A stretch of DNA of 64,000 bases from positions 1 to 64,000 of the forward strand of contig DASSIM010000067.1 in the NCBI GenBank assembly GCA_035691865.1, written 5' to 3'. Position numbers and translations under genes: made by a program. Origin of the DNA: Nitrosopolaris sp035691865 (GTDB lineage Archaea > Thermoproteota > Nitrososphaeria > Nitrososphaerales > Nitrososphaeraceae). The notes under the pieces were generated by a model, which was given only the letters and a program-made list of their open reading frames with translations, was not told where the DNA came from and did not search any database. Below, in pieces: positions 17,282 to 27,015 of the stretch (positions are counted from its first letter, which is position 1; each line of letters starts with the position of its first letter).

Positions 17282-17552
17282 TGAGATGAAAGTGTGAAAC
17301 TATAGTTAATACTTATAGGTTGTTGTCATCCTACGGTTCCAATCTGGCTCACAACAGTTCCAAATTGTCAGCTATTGAGCTTCTTTAGAAATTGATTGTC
17401 ATTGTTAGGCAGCGATGCTTATCTTCCATCCTTTTCTCTTCTTCACTTTGCGCTGCCAGCCGACGAGAGAACTTACAAAGCTAAACTTGGCGCGCGTACA
17501 CGCACCATCAAAATAAGATATGCTCTAAAATCTAGGAGACTTGATAAAAATA

Positions 17553-17717
17553 TTAAAAACCCGGTAGCGAGTCCCCCACTCCAGGCCGCTCTTTTTCGAG
17601 CCTAGCAATATTTCGAGACATGTATTCCATCGTGCCTGGGATGTGACACTTGCAAGCACAATCACTACAGTCTAAATGAATGCTTTTCTTACAACATTCA
17701 GATAATTCGTCGTTCAT
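17553..17717 (-). CDS. small cysteine-rich protein (54 aa)
   Basis: The minus-strand ATG at 17717 opens MNDELSECCKKSIHLDCSDC, then ACKCHIPGTMEYMSRNIARL and a short acidic/Gly tail. It has seven Cys and two His in the first 25 residues (C8, C9, C17, C20, C22, C24), then an amphipathic helix. It is probably a zinc-binding protein. The composition is far more protein-like than the Arg-rich plus-strand frame over the same bases, which I reject. No relatives recalled. Confidence 0.6.
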   Translation of the reverse strand: MNDELSECCKKSIHLDCSDCACKCHIPGTMEYMSRNIARLEKERPGVGDSLPGF

Positions 17718-18039
17718 CGCAAAAAGACGAGAAACCTTTACAAAAGAGTAATTTTAGTCTTGCTACGGATTATCAGATGCTCATCAGAGACCTCTTTAGT
17801 TAATTTCATTCATAAGCTATTACCCAGCTATTTTGTGAATGCATATTTGTAACAGATTTACTCTGTCGACCAAGAATCCAAAGGTTTTTCAAAATAAATG
17901 GAGTTCTTTTCTAGAAACCGCTGAAGGCCTCTTACCCTAGGTGGAGGAATCTATCATAATAGATTGCACTAGCATATAGATTTTTAACTTCGTTGAATCG
18001 ATAGATTATGGGGTTTTCGACTTAGGCAAAAGGAAAGTA
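17718..18039. other. spacer upstream of aIF1A
   Basis: No coding frame seen. An AT-rich tract with several TATA-like words (for example CATATAGATTTTTAA near 17975-17990) probably includes the aIF1A promoter. Confidence 0.4.
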
Positions 18040-18330
18040 TTGAGTGAGTCTCATCTGAAAGAGTTGGTTAGGCCGCAACAAGGCGAGTTGCTTGGTCGTG
18101 TTATCAAACTTGTCGGAGGGGACAATATTATTGTAAAATGCACGGATGGCAAGGTTAGGACGTGCCGTATTCGAGGGAAAATTAAACGTAGAATGTGGAT
18201 TCGAGACAATGACTTGGTACTAATTGCTCCGTGGGACTTTCAAGCAGACAAGGCCGATATTGTATGGCGATATATCGCCGCACACGCTGAGAAGTTGGAG
18301 CAGGATGGATATCTAGAAGGCTTAAAGTAG
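18040..18330 (+). CDS. eif1a: translation initiation factor aIF-1A
   Basis: A 96-residue S1/OB-fold factor. The core GDNIIVKCTDGKVRTCRIRG, followed by KIKRRMWIRDNDLVLIAPWD and KADIVWRY, is diagnostic of aIF1A/eIF1A. It sits in the ribosomal A site during initiation and helps start-codon selection. The start is TTG at 18040 behind AAAGGAAAG. The N-terminal tail is shorter than in many archaea. Thaumarchaea may carry more than one copy, so this could be a paralogue. Confidence 0.92.
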   Translation: MSESHLKELVRPQQGELLGRVIKLVGGDNIIVKCTDGKVRTCRIRGKIKRRMWIRDNDLVLIAPWDFQADKADIVWRYIAAHAEKLEQDGYLEGLK

Positions 18331-18544
18331 TAATCCTCTCTACCCTACGCAGGCTACATCGTTGCAATATACTCTTGCGACAGATCCGCTGGACGTCATA
18401 AATATGCTATTCATTTGAGTAGCATTTGTTTAAGGTAAAATGAGCCGAAATTTGTTCTATTCAGTATATATCGTGCCGAGAAGAATCGAATATCCAGGAA
18501 AACTACGACTTCGATTTATCTATCAAATATTTTGTTAAACATAA

Positions 18545-18949
18545 TTATGACCGAACAAAGTGTTTTGAATTTCTAGTAATAAGTGGTATAATTTTATTCA
18601 TTATTATCTCATGAAAATTAGCCGTCTCAACGTCGAATGTAAATATAATTACGTGGGAAAGATGGTTATCTTTATCCGTCAGAGGAATCGTGGCTCGAAG
18701 CAACTTGTCGTAATGAGAGCACGTGTAATCTATTTTGCCCAGCAGATTCTGCCATCTTATTCTTGTATATTGTCGTGTTGCTGCGGTTATTGCATATTGC
18801 TGTGTTTCCTCCAAATTTAATAAGGGCTTCAGATCTTTGCGCTCAGACGTCGAAAGCAAAAGTCCATGTTCATCAGCAACTCCCACGAAACGAATTGATG
18901 GATCTAGAGCAATAACGTCATTACAAAACTGTTGAAAACCCTGCTTCAT
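18545..18949 (-). CDS. roadblock/longin-like sensor protein, thaumarchaeal
   Basis: 134 residues. The layout is an N-terminal helix, RFVGVADEHGLLLSTSERKD, a helix with Gln/Thr, then HLSHVIIFTFDVETANFHEI and a closing helix. It resembles the profilin/roadblock-like single-domain proteins that are expanded in thaumarchaea (I think the DUF6659 group, by memory). A role in small-GTPase or signalling regulation would be a guess. ATG start, monocistronic. Confidence 0.6.
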   Translation of the reverse strand: MKQGFQQFCNDVIALDPSIRFVGVADEHGLLLSTSERKDLKPLLNLEETQQYAITAATRQYTRIRWQNLLGKIDYTCSHYDKLLRATIPLTDKDNHLSHVIIFTFDVETANFHEIIMNKIIPLITRNSKHFVRS

Positions 18950-19195
18950 TCTGACGAAGTAACCTCAAAAAGAGTCACTTTTAAACTTTTGAATGGTTGT
19001 ACTACGATGGCAGTAGCAGCAAATGGAGTTAGCTCGATGAATAGCTACTTGACCAATGCCCTACGAGTCGCGAATATCGAGGAGACGCTGAACTATTTGC
19101 CCCATGCTTGAGTTAATCTGATGTGCATACCAATATCTATTAAAATTGTCATTTGTGGATATGCCGCCGTGCCTGACAAGGCATATGCATATCAT

Positions 19196-20011
19196 CTATT
19201 GACTTGACTTGCTAATAGGGAGGTCCATTCTATTGCCCCATTCTCCCCATGATCCTAAATACATTTTGACATTTTGATAGCCTAGCCATTTTAGCACTAT
19301 AAATGTATTAGCAGCTCTGTAGCCGCCCTGACAGTAAGTGAGGATCTCGGCATCTTTGCTAATATTGGAATATATGCGTCGTAATTTCCCCTGATCTTTG
19401 AAAAATCCGTTATCGTCAACATTATTATTCCAATCTATGTTAATTGCTGAAGGTATATGCCCGGCGCTTGCTGCACGTACAACAGAACCCTCATATTCAA
19501 ATTTTGAGCGTGCGTCGACTAGTGTGACTGACTTTGTGTTCTTTGTGGCAGATTTAACCCGCTCCAGGTCGGCAAGGATTTTCGGATTAGCTCGGCAGTC
19601 AAAATTAGAATGAGTAAAAGGATTAGTCTTCGTCTCTATTATATTCCCATTACTTTTCCATCCCTGATATCCACCGTCGAGAAGGGCTACTCTTCTATGC
19701 GAGAAATAAAGTAGTAGCCAAACCCCTCTAGCTGAGGAAGGACCAGAGATATCATCATAAAATACAACGATCTTGTCTTTCGTCACTCCGATATTTGAGA
19801 GTAGAAGCCTCATTTGGTGACTAAACTGCTTGATTCCGTGTTTAGAACTATCGATCCAATGAAACTGCATCAAATCCATGTTTACAGCGCCCGGAATGTG
19901 TCCTTTAATAAAATCTGAAAATGGCCTAGTATCAATCAAGAGCAAATCCTTTTTCAGTTCTTGGTCATATAATAACTCGCTTAACTGTTTAGAGGCAATA
20001 ATAAGTTGCAT
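19196..20011 (-). CDS. thiosulfate/3-mercaptopyruvate sulfurtransferase (rhodanese)
   Basis: 271 residues with two rhodanese modules. The N-terminal one is inactive (LLIDTRPFSDFIKGHIPGAV, no Cys at the loop). The C-terminal one has the persulfide loop YCQGGYRAAN near residue 231. CQGGYR resembles thiosulfate sulfurtransferases, while mercaptopyruvate enzymes usually have CGSGVT. It transfers sulfane sulfur, perhaps for Fe-S or thiolation chemistry or thiosulfate/cyanide detoxification. It is cytosolic with no signal peptide. Confidence 0.9.
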   Translation of the reverse strand: MQLIIASKQLSELLYDQELKKDLLLIDTRPFSDFIKGHIPGAVNMDLMQFHWIDSSKHGIKQFSHQMRLLLSNIGVTKDKIVVFYDDISGPSSARGVWLLLYFSHRRVALLDGGYQGWKSNGNIIETKTNPFTHSNFDCRANPKILADLERVKSATKNTKSVTLVDARSKFEYEGSVVRAASAGHIPSAINIDWNNNVDDNGFFKDQGKLRRIYSNISKDAEILTYCQGGYRAANTFIVLKWLGYQNVKMYLGSWGEWGNRMDLPISKSSQ

Positions 20012-20425
20012 GTCTTTATAAGCTGCATCAGGATTTTATTATCTTATAGCCGGCGACCTTGATATAATCACCGAAACGGAATTGTCTAGCCTCCAGAATG
20101 TAGGAGGCTGCGCGGAGTGTCATTCGTAAATTAACTAGGTAAGTGAGTATGGCTGTTGATCTGACAGTTGCTCGATCCCCCAGGACAGTTTGCTGGATGA
20201 TACCAGAATGACCGGTCAAATAATTGCCTACGTATATCTACGCCGTTCTCATTTCTTGAAAATGTAAGTTGACATCATGGTTAGCCGCTGCTGTCCTAGC
20301 TTATTGTTTAATGCAAGTTAATTTCTCTAATTTCTCCCTAAAACCACTGAAATGACAATTCGTGGCCCTTCGTAGGATATTGAATTTCAGTACTGTTCAC
20401 ATCCCAGTGCGAGCTGGTGTTGTAA

Positions 20426-20632
20426 ACGGTTTACAAGTATATTGACATAGTAGGAATTTCGCCAAAAGGAACTGAGTACGCTGTAAAAAATGCTATCCAA
20501 CAAGCTTCGAAGACTAAAAAATATACTATGGCTGCACTCGGGAGGGTCACCGCAAAAGTTGACAAACAAAAGTTAGAGTATCAAGAAGAGGTCAGAATCG
20601 GCTTGAAGGTTCAGCGCAGTAGGAATGACTAG
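20426..20632 (+). pseudogene. dodecin-like flavin-binding protein, start lost and internal deletion
   Basis: The frame VYKYIDIVGISPKGTEYAVK followed by NAIQQASKT and LEYQEEVRIGLKVQRS is clearly dodecin, a roughly 70-residue flavin-storage protein that forms 12-mers. Where the initiator should be there is ACG (20426), preceded by an in-frame TAA, and about ten residues of the central strand that normally carry the flavin-stacking Trp are missing. It is probably a pseudogene, although ACG or an ATT at 20441 could conceivably initiate. Confidence 0.6.
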
Positions 20633-20805
20633 TTGCTGCAAGAGTAAAACTCACAAATCGTCACGAATTTGTCTAAATAAGACATGACTACTACCGTCAT
20701 GTTTGACCCTAATCTTTTTTTCAACAGACCAAAATATTTTGTTCGCTCGAGTTAGACGAAGCAACTTCGGTTGAGTAGGTTCCCCAGTAGGAATTGTAGT
20801 ACAAT

Positions 20806-21051
20806 CTAGTCCGTTATCTTGGTAGGTTGCTTTTTTCTACTATAATTAGATCCTAACTGCCCGTTTCCATCTGGAACTCCCGCAAAAATATATTTTATGC
20901 CTTTACTTTTTAATTCGGAACTCAACATCTTATTCATTTGTTCTACGTCTCGCTTCACCTTCTCTTCAGAGAATTTGTTCGTTCTAGCAACAACGTATTG
21001 AAAAACGTCTTCATGATAACAGTGGATTTCATAAAGCTGAGTCATCTTCAA
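20806..21051 (-). CDS. small conserved-looking protein, unknown
   Basis: 81 residues, ATG start. YEIHCYHEDVFQYVVARTNK suggests a strand-helix start, followed by a Lys/Glu-rich helix and GIKYIFAGVPDGNGQLGSNY. No motif I can name. It is an isolated gene between two spacers. Composition and start context support coding. Confidence 0.5.
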   Translation of the reverse strand: MKMTQLYEIHCYHEDVFQYVVARTNKFSEEKVKRDVEQMNKMLSSELKSKGIKYIFAGVPDGNGQLGSNYSRKKQPTKITD

Positions 21052-21286
21052 GTTTCAGACTACCTTGTGAAAAGAGTTATTAGGTTAAGAAAGATTTCCA
21101 ATTGAATGAACAAAGTAAGACCTCATCTGCTCCTTTGCATCGGGCTTGGGTTAAGAAATTCGCCATACTCCCGAAAATCACTATGATGGCGACTATAGAC
21201 TCTTCTACCTCGCTAACGTCCCTGATTAATATGTGATATCAGAATGCTGACCGGTATCAACTCAAGGACTAATTGCCGGCAACGTG

Positions 21287-22150
21287 TTAGCGATGCATCT
21301 TGATAGATGCAATGCACTCTGAAATAATTCTAGCAGCTAGATTTGCCGTTGCGTGGTTAAAATCAAAATCCGGAGAAAGCTCGACTATATCTAGTCCAAT
21401 TACCCCGCGGTTTATTGCACACTTTAAGAGATAGATGAGATCGATACTTGATAGCCCACCCGCTGATGGCAAAGAGACCCCTGGAGCAAAGGCCGGGTCA
21501 ATGCAATCGAGATCAATAGAGATGTACTTTTTAAGCCCTGCCGCTTTTGCAACAACTTTATCTGCAATCTTCAAAACGCCCAATTCGACGAAATCCAGCG
21601 GAGAGACGATCTCTAATCCAGCATTCTGCGCATTTTCTAATTCCTCTGCCTCTGCGGCCCTCGTTCCGATTAGTATACTTTTTTTATAGTCTATATATTG
21701 AGCAGAATCCGTAAGTACTGAACCGTAATAGTTTCTCGTTGAGGAAACGAAGTCGGGGTGTGCATCAAAATAAAGCAGACCGATTTTATCCAAAACTCTC
21801 GCTATCGCACGTAAAGCTATAGTTGTTATAGAATGATCTCCGCCAATGATAATCGGTATCTTCTTCGCTGAAACTATGTCTGCTATCAGTTGTGGGAGTT
21901 GTTCTCTAGTGACGTTACCCACATCCAGAATCCGCTTATCGTTCAGACTACCACGCATAGGTGACACCGGGATACTTTTTTCTTCCCTTTCGAAAAACTC
22001 CGAGTCATTCGATGCAGAACGAATGATATCTGGTGCTCTATTCGTCCCTTTCCGCTTCGCTAGCGATTTTGACTCGTCCGGCACACCAATCAAGACTATA
22101 TCAGCCTCGAGAATGGATATGTCTCTGATAGATCGATAAAAACGAACCAT
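21287..22150 (-). CDS. arginase/agmatinase family ureohydrolase
   Basis: 287 residues. All metal-binding signatures of the family are present: IIGGDHSIT, YFDAHPDF and SIDLDCIDPAFAPG, plus the late Glu in LDIVELSPDFD. The binuclear Mn centre hydrolyses guanidino groups. Substrate cannot be read from sequence: agmatine (polyamine route), arginine and other guanidino acids are all possible, and agmatinase is the most common archaeal assignment. Stand-alone gene. Confidence 0.88.
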   Translation of the reverse strand: MVRFYRSIRDISILEADIVLIGVPDESKSLAKRKGTNRAPDIIRSASNDSEFFEREEKSIPVSPMRGSLNDKRILDVGNVTREQLPQLIADIVSAKKIPIIIGGDHSITTIALRAIARVLDKIGLLYFDAHPDFVSSTRNYYGSVLTDSAQYIDYKKSILIGTRAAEAEELENAQNAGLEIVSPLDFVELGVLKIADKVVAKAAGLKKYISIDLDCIDPAFAPGVSLPSAGGLSSIDLIYLLKCAINRGVIGLDIVELSPDFDFNHATANLAARIISECIASIKMHR

Positions 22151-22492
22151 GGCTCCCGATTAATCTGTATTCGAATTCATTTCCTGTATATATACGCATT
22201 ATACTGCCTTGTCATTTTTTAGTGCCCTCATCTCTTTACGCTCGCCAAGATCAACACCAAGGTGATTAGTGAACAATCATTTCAAGGCGTTTTTTCCTCG
22301 TAATTTCATCGGTCGATGTCTGGCTAGACATGTTTCAACTTTATGATAAACTAAATACCAAACATTGAGACGGATCGGCATTTACTTCCAAGTATCGCCT
22401 TGACTACAGGTCCCAGTAATACGGCCGCCTCTCTAATTAAATGAGGTGGTTCTTGAGAAAATCTAATATACTAAGAGCCTATACCATAGTGC
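22151..22492. other. spacer, no gene seen
   Basis: Divergent intergenic stretch between the ureohydrolase and a small membrane protein gene. TTCCTGTATATATACGC near 22181-22196 contains a TATATATA core about 30 nt before the ureohydrolase ATG (22150) and probably is its TATA box. Confidence 0.45.
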
Positions 22493-22630
22493 ATGGTATT
22501 TGACGCGCTACTTCAGCAGATGGTCCCGGCAACATGGGAGAGCTTTGGGGTGTGGATCCCGTTGACATTTGGTCTGAGCGTAGGACTAGCATACGTGATT
22601 GTATCAGCCATAAGGTCTCATAAGAAATAG
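22493..22630 (+). CDS. small membrane protein (45 aa)
   Basis: The ATG at 22493 opens 45 codons: a short amphipathic start (MVFDALLQQMVPATWESFG), one membrane-spanning stretch (VWIPLTFGLSVGLAYVIVSA) and a basic end RSHKK. It has the typical shape of a single-pass small membrane protein with a cytoplasmic C-terminus. AATATACTA about 25-30 nt upstream can be the TATA box. Function unknown. Confidence 0.5.
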   Translation: MVFDALLQQMVPATWESFGVWIPLTFGLSVGLAYVIVSAIRSHKK

Positions 22631-22735
22631 ACCATACCTTTTCTTTTCCTTTTTTTCTATAATTGGCATATCTAGCGTGTTTTGGGATATGCGAACAGAT
22701 GCTTAATAGGAGGCGACCAAGATAAGATAACAAGT

Positions 22736-22963
22736 ATGATTCTTTTTATTCCTGACAAAAAGCAATGTGAAAAATGTCATGAGAAGTTCAATAAATTAGA
22801 CGAAGTGATAGAGCATTTGAAAAATGTGCATCACCAATCTGTTCCGAAGTGTCATAATTGCGGCAAGGAGTTCCTGCATGAAAAAGACAGGTTGCATCAT
22901 GTGCGGGAAGAAAATGAGAGAAAGGCCGATGCGCGTAGGCATAGCAGAACAGGAATGAAATGA
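22736..22963 (+). CDS. double C2H2-type zinc-finger protein
   Basis: The start is best placed at the ATG 22736 (MILFIPDKKQ), giving 75 residues; an upstream TTG at 22682 would add 18 uncharacteristic residues. Finger one is CEKCHEKFNKLDEVIEHLKN followed by VHH. Finger two is CHNCGKEFLHEKDRLHHV, ending in a basic tail. It may bind DNA, RNA or protein, as inferred only from the fold. Related finger proteins are at 5819 and 55809. Confidence 0.75.
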   Translation: MILFIPDKKQCEKCHEKFNKLDEVIEHLKNVHHQSVPKCHNCGKEFLHEKDRLHHVREENERKADARRHSRTGMK

Positions 22964-23028
22964 GAGGCAAGTTTTCATCTAATAGATTTGACAAAATTTA
23001 AATTTTTTATCTGTATTGCGTATGTGAG

Positions 23029-23442
23029 ATGAATTTTGAAGTAAAAGTTGGCTCAACCAAAGAGAGAACAATCATGATTAGTTCTGCTCAAACGACAAGT
23101 TTTCTATGGGAAGGAGAGAACGTACTTTCGACACCTTCGATGATATCCGAGATGGAAGAAACATGCAGGTTACTGCTAAAGGAGCAGTTTCTCCACCTTA
23201 GAGGGTGGGACTCTGTTGGAACGCTTGTAAACATTCGACATTTAGCAGCCACTCCTGTAGGTGCTAGGGTAGTCTTCAGGGCCAAAGTTGTATCTGCTGA
23301 TGTAAGAAGAATCCTATTTGACGTTGAAGCGTCTGATAGTCTCGAAAGGATTGGCGATGGAAAACATGAGAGATTTATTATAAATGTGACTAGCTTTAGA
23401 GATAAATTCATCAGCAAACAAAAGCAATTGGCTCGCTTGTGA
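23029..23442 (+). CDS. hotdog-fold thioesterase, FlK-like
   Basis: 137 residues. STPSMISEMEETCRLLLKEQ, GWDSVGTLVNIRHLAATPVG and the late HERFIINVTSF strand match the fluoroacetyl-CoA thioesterase-like hotdog subfamily: Thr42-like, Glu and His catalytic positions in TPxMxxxxE and RHLAATP. It probably hydrolyses an acyl-CoA; substrate unknown. It ends 57 nt before the thermosome gene, which has its own TATA box. Confidence 0.8.
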   Translation: MNFEVKVGSTKERTIMISSAQTTSFLWEGENVLSTPSMISEMEETCRLLLKEQFLHLRGWDSVGTLVNIRHLAATPVGARVVFRAKVVSADVRRILFDVEASDSLERIGDGKHERFIINVTSFRDKFISKQKQLARL

Positions 23443-23452
23443 TGTGAAAAAC

Positions 23453-23460
23453 TATAAAAG
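23453..23460 (+). promoter_or_regulatory. TATA box of thermosome gene
   Basis: TATAAAAG, preceded by an A-rich BRE-like stretch, lies 39 nt before the thermosome ATG at 23499. That is consistent with transcription starting 10-15 nt ahead of the coding region. Confidence 0.65.
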
Positions 23461-23498
23461 GGGCATGAGAAAAAGTCCTAGCATTCTACTAGAGGAAA

Positions 23499-25172
23499 AT
23501 GAATATGGCTTCAGTTCAAACCACAGCTGGCGGGATGCCAGTAATAATTTTAAAGGAAGGAACAAGAGAAAATAAAGGTAAGGATGCACAAAAAAATAAC
23601 ATTTCGGCTGCAAAGTTGATTTCAGAAATCGTGAAGACCAGCCTGGGCCCCAGGGGCATGGACAAAATGCTGGTCGATACGCTGGGTGATGTAACAATTA
23701 CAAATGACGGTGCGACTATTCTGAAGGAAATAGATGTACAGCATCCTGCTGCAAAAATGATGGTTGAAGTGTCGAAATCTGTTGACAATGAAGTTGGCGA
23801 TGGAACGACCTCGTCAGTCATTTTCGCAGGTGCCTTATTGGAAAAAGCTGAGGATCTAATAAGTAAGGATGTTCACCCATCTGTAATTGTAGACGGATAT
23901 ACTGCAGCGGCTGAGCAAGCATTGAAGTTATTACAAAAAATTGCTATCAAGGTGGATGTAGATGACAAGGAACTAATGATAAGAATCGCGCGGACAAGTA
24001 TGGATTCCAAGCTCGTTTCTGAAGATAGCCCCACTTTGAGTCAAATCGTAGTTAATGCTATTAAGCAAATTGCCGAGGAGGGTGGACATGATGCCATGAA
24101 GGTAGACCTAGATAATATAAAGGTGGAAAAGAAAGCTGGTGGCTCAATGCGCGACACCAAGCTCGTCAAAGGGATTGTTCTTGACAAGGAAGTTGTTCAC
24201 GCAGGTATGCCTAAGAGAGTCGAAAATGCAAAGATAGCGCTGATAACTTCAGCTCTTGAAATTGAAAAGACAGAGATGAGTGCTGAGATCCGTATTAACG
24301 ACCCACAGCAGATGCAAATGTTCCTTGATGAAGAGAACAGGATGCTCAAATCAATGGTTGAAAAAATCAAGTCTGCTTATGCGAATGTAGTATTATGTCA
24401 GAAAGGCATCGACGATATTGCACAGCATTATCTCGCTAAGGAAGGCATACTTGCAGTAAGGCGCGTTAAAGAGAGCGACATGTTCAAATTATCAAAGGCA
24501 ACTGGTGCGAGGATAGTAAATAATCTAGATGACCTAGTTTCTAGGGATTTGGGTTCTGCTGATTTGGTTGAAGAGCGCAAGGTAGAAACTGATAAATGGG
24601 TCTTTATAGAAGGGTGCAAAAATCCCAAAGCGGTCACAATTCTGGTTAGGGGTGGATCACAAAGAGTAGTAGATGAGGCAGACCGTTCCTTGCATGATGC
24701 TCTGATGGTGACCAAAGATGTAGTTGAGAAACCTGCGATAGTTGCTGGCGGGGGTGCGCCCGAAGCATATATCGCGAGTCAATTGAGAGAGTGGTCAAGC
24801 AATCTAGAGGGACGTGCACAGCTTGCAGTCCAGAAATTCGCAGATGCGCTTGATGCAATTCCACTTGCCCTTGCTGAGAACGCAGGTATGGATCCAATCG
24901 ATACCATGACTGAGCTGCGTGCAAAACAATCGAAGGGAGCTAAATGGACTGGTATCAACGTGCGAGGCGGGGTTGTGGCCGACATGTATAAACAGAATGT
25001 TCTTGAGCCGCTGGTCGTTAAGGAACAGATCATAAAATCTGCAACAGAAGCAGCCACTATGCTTTTACGCATAGATGATGTCATCGCAGCAAGCAAGTCT
25101 AAAATGCCTGCAGGACCACCTGGTGGTGGCATGGGTGGCATGGGTGGCATGGGTGGCATGGACATGGAATAA
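23499..25172 (+). CDS. ths: thermosome subunit (group II chaperonin, CCT family)
   Basis: 557 residues. The equatorial-domain motif LGPRGMDKMLVD, the nucleotide loop GDGTTSSVIFAGALLE and the C-terminal GGGAPEA are present. The end is the Gly-Met repeat (GGMGGMGGMGGMDME) that lines the cavity. The family forms double-ring ATP-driven folding chambers in the cytosol. ATG at 23499 (a second ATG is two codons later). Monocistronic. Confidence 0.97.
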   Translation: MNMASVQTTAGGMPVIILKEGTRENKGKDAQKNNISAAKLISEIVKTSLGPRGMDKMLVDTLGDVTITNDGATILKEIDVQHPAAKMMVEVSKSVDNEVGDGTTSSVIFAGALLEKAEDLISKDVHPSVIVDGYTAAAEQALKLLQKIAIKVDVDDKELMIRIARTSMDSKLVSEDSPTLSQIVVNAIKQIAEEGGHDAMKVDLDNIKVEKKAGGSMRDTKLVKGIVLDKEVVHAGMPKRVENAKIALITSALEIEKTEMSAEIRINDPQQMQMFLDEENRMLKSMVEKIKSAYANVVLCQKGIDDIAQHYLAKEGILAVRRVKESDMFKLSKATGARIVNNLDDLVSRDLGSADLVEERKVETDKWVFIEGCKNPKAVTILVRGGSQRVVDEADRSLHDALMVTKDVVEKPAIVAGGGAPEAYIASQLREWSSNLEGRAQLAVQKFADALDAIPLALAENAGMDPIDTMTELRAKQSKGAKWTGINVRGGVVADMYKQNVLEPLVVKEQIIKSATEAATMLLRIDDVIAASKSKMPAGPPGGGMGGMGGMGGMDME

Positions 25173-25307
25173 AAATGCCACAAGCGCACGCCTATTCTGT
25201 AACCCTACTATGATTTTAATTGAGTGCAATACGCAGCATTCATTTTCTTCTTTCTTTAGAATAATGTTACGTCTCAGCTTGTATTCGAATTCACATCATT
25301 GAAATAA

Positions 25308-25631
25308 TTAGACGGCTTTCTCGATGCATCGGTAGTAGATAACTCCGTTGATTGTAACATCTTCGATCTTAATTGCTACCTCTTTATCCTTTGAAGTGGA
25401 ACCACGTGTGCGCGAAATAATGCCACCCGTGAGCCCTTTAACAAGATCTGCCAGACCTAACTTCACCATCGAGTTATTTACATCTTCTTCTTTTAGTCCT
25501 ACCGCTTCTGCAATTTCCTTCGCTGAAAAACCGTTTGCTTTGTTTCTACATAAGAACTGGATGATTATTGCGCTCAGGTCTTTGTGAGCGTCGAACTCTG
25601 CTGCATCTATTGGAGGTGGTGGCGGGTTCAT
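25308..25631 (-). CDS. winged-helix DNA-binding-type protein
   Basis: 107 residues: a Pro-rich start (MNPPPPPIDAAEFD), then a wHTH (SAIIIQFLCRNKANGFSAKE, IAEAVGLKEEDVNNSMVKLG) and a C-terminal beta-strand extension with one Cys. It is possibly a transcription regulator. It is convergent to the thermosome gene, so no operon clue exists. No known target. Confidence 0.7.
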   Translation of the reverse strand: MNPPPPPIDAAEFDAHKDLSAIIIQFLCRNKANGFSAKEIAEAVGLKEEDVNNSMVKLGLADLVKGLTGGIISRTRGSTSKDKEVAIKIEDVTINGVIYYRCIEKAV

Positions 25632-25842
25632 TCATCCATCAGTATATACTTTTATTCCCCGAACATCTGCTTAAAAAGCAAGTATCTGCAAGAAAAAGAT
25701 TTAAGTTCGAATCTAAACGTAACACATCTAATCTGGCACAATCTACATATATATACATAAAAGAGTAGAAGCATTCTGACTCTTTGGGTGTCAGAAAATT
25801 AGATCTCCTTTATCGGAAAAAATAAGGGCTTACTACTCCTAT

Positions 25843-26853
25843 ATGAATCCGATTGTCGTAATGCCTGATTTTTTTGTTGACCGCGTTATAAAGTTAGGAT
25901 CGAAAGAGCAATTCTTTAGCAGCATTAATGACAAAGCCAGACTCGGTGGTGGCAGCATACGAGGTGTTCCAACTGCCGACATCAAAGGAGGAAATGCGGC
26001 AAATGTTGCATATTGCCTAGCAAAACTAGGAGTAAGGGTCGCTTTATTTACAATGGCAGATGAGATCGGGACAGCTATACTTAGACAGACTTTTTCGAGA
26101 TTCGGGGAAAATGTGAATCTCTTGGTTACAAGCGGAAGACATGGCAGTACCACGGCATTTGAACTGCTTAACGATAGTGATGTCAGGGTCAATATAATGA
26201 TAAGCGATGCGGGAGATAACAGTAACTTTGGTCCAGACATGGTTAATTCTTCAGACCACTTGAATTATTTGAAAAATTCTGATGCCGCGGTAGTCGTCAA
26301 CTGGGGCAGCAATCTAAAGGGAACAGAATTGGCTGAACATGCGTTTAAAAATTCTCCAAAGTCTCTTCACTTTATTGATCCCGCAGATATTGAAACTAGG
26401 AAAGAAGACTTCAGAGACTCAATTGGGTATATTGCAGAATTTACAGATGTTCTAAGTATGAATGAAAGCGAATATAATTCCCTTGCAGACGTTGTGGGTC
26501 TCGAATATCTTGAACTTACTAGTGAGGATATTGCAGATCATCTGAAAAACGCTGTCAAGCAGCTTGCAGAAAAAATTGATATTAGCGTTGACCTGCATAC
26601 TAGAAAAGGAGCAGCATGGTCGAATGGAAAGGAAACGAGCTTTGTACGTGCAATCAAAGTTGACGTGAAGACGTTGACTGGGGCAGGAGATTCATGGGAT
26701 TCTGCCGACATACTTGGTTACCTTGCTGGCTTGAATGCCATAGAGCGATTGACGTTCGCTAATGCGACTGTTTCACTTTACCTGAGAAGCCAAACCGCAG
26801 AACCACCCACTAACACTCAAGTATTTGAATTATTGGAGAGGATTGGCGTATAA
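25843..26853 (+). CDS. PfkB/ribokinase-family sugar or nucleoside kinase
   Basis: 336 residues. The N-terminal substrate side has KGGNAANVAYCLAKLGV (GG motif). The C-terminal PfkB signature has TGAGDSWDSADILGYLAG, with the catalytic Asp in GAGDSWD. It phosphorylates a sugar, sugar phosphate or nucleoside, and the sequence does not say which. The family includes archaeal ADP-dependent and ATP-dependent enzymes. ATG start, monocistronic. Confidence 0.85.
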   Translation: MNPIVVMPDFFVDRVIKLGSKEQFFSSINDKARLGGGSIRGVPTADIKGGNAANVAYCLAKLGVRVALFTMADEIGTAILRQTFSRFGENVNLLVTSGRHGSTTAFELLNDSDVRVNIMISDAGDNSNFGPDMVNSSDHLNYLKNSDAAVVVNWGSNLKGTELAEHAFKNSPKSLHFIDPADIETRKEDFRDSIGYIAEFTDVLSMNESEYNSLADVVGLEYLELTSEDIADHLKNAVKQLAEKIDISVDLHTRKGAAWSNGKETSFVRAIKVDVKTLTGAGDSWDSADILGYLAGLNAIERLTFANATVSLYLRSQTAEPPTNTQVFELLERIGV

Positions 26854-27015
26854 ATAAGTGAATGAAGATCTTATTACTCTAATTATGATAGAGCAGTGCC
26901 TTATCTAGGCCAAGGAGGATTATCTTTTCTATGCATGTGCTACGGAATGTAATCATAACGTTACCATATTGGCTCATTAGTGAAGAATAAATTAGCATAG
27001 ACTTATTCGTGGTTA

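Noticed and set aside
20028..20219. 63-codon minus-strand frame before the rhodanese gene
   Set aside because: GDYIKVAG faintly recalls channel proteins but no supporting context exists; the area is better explained as promoter region.
24646..25189. minus-strand frames over the thermosome 3' end
   Set aside because: Antisense to a strongly conserved gene; the Met/Pro/Gly repeats mirror the thermosome GGM tail.
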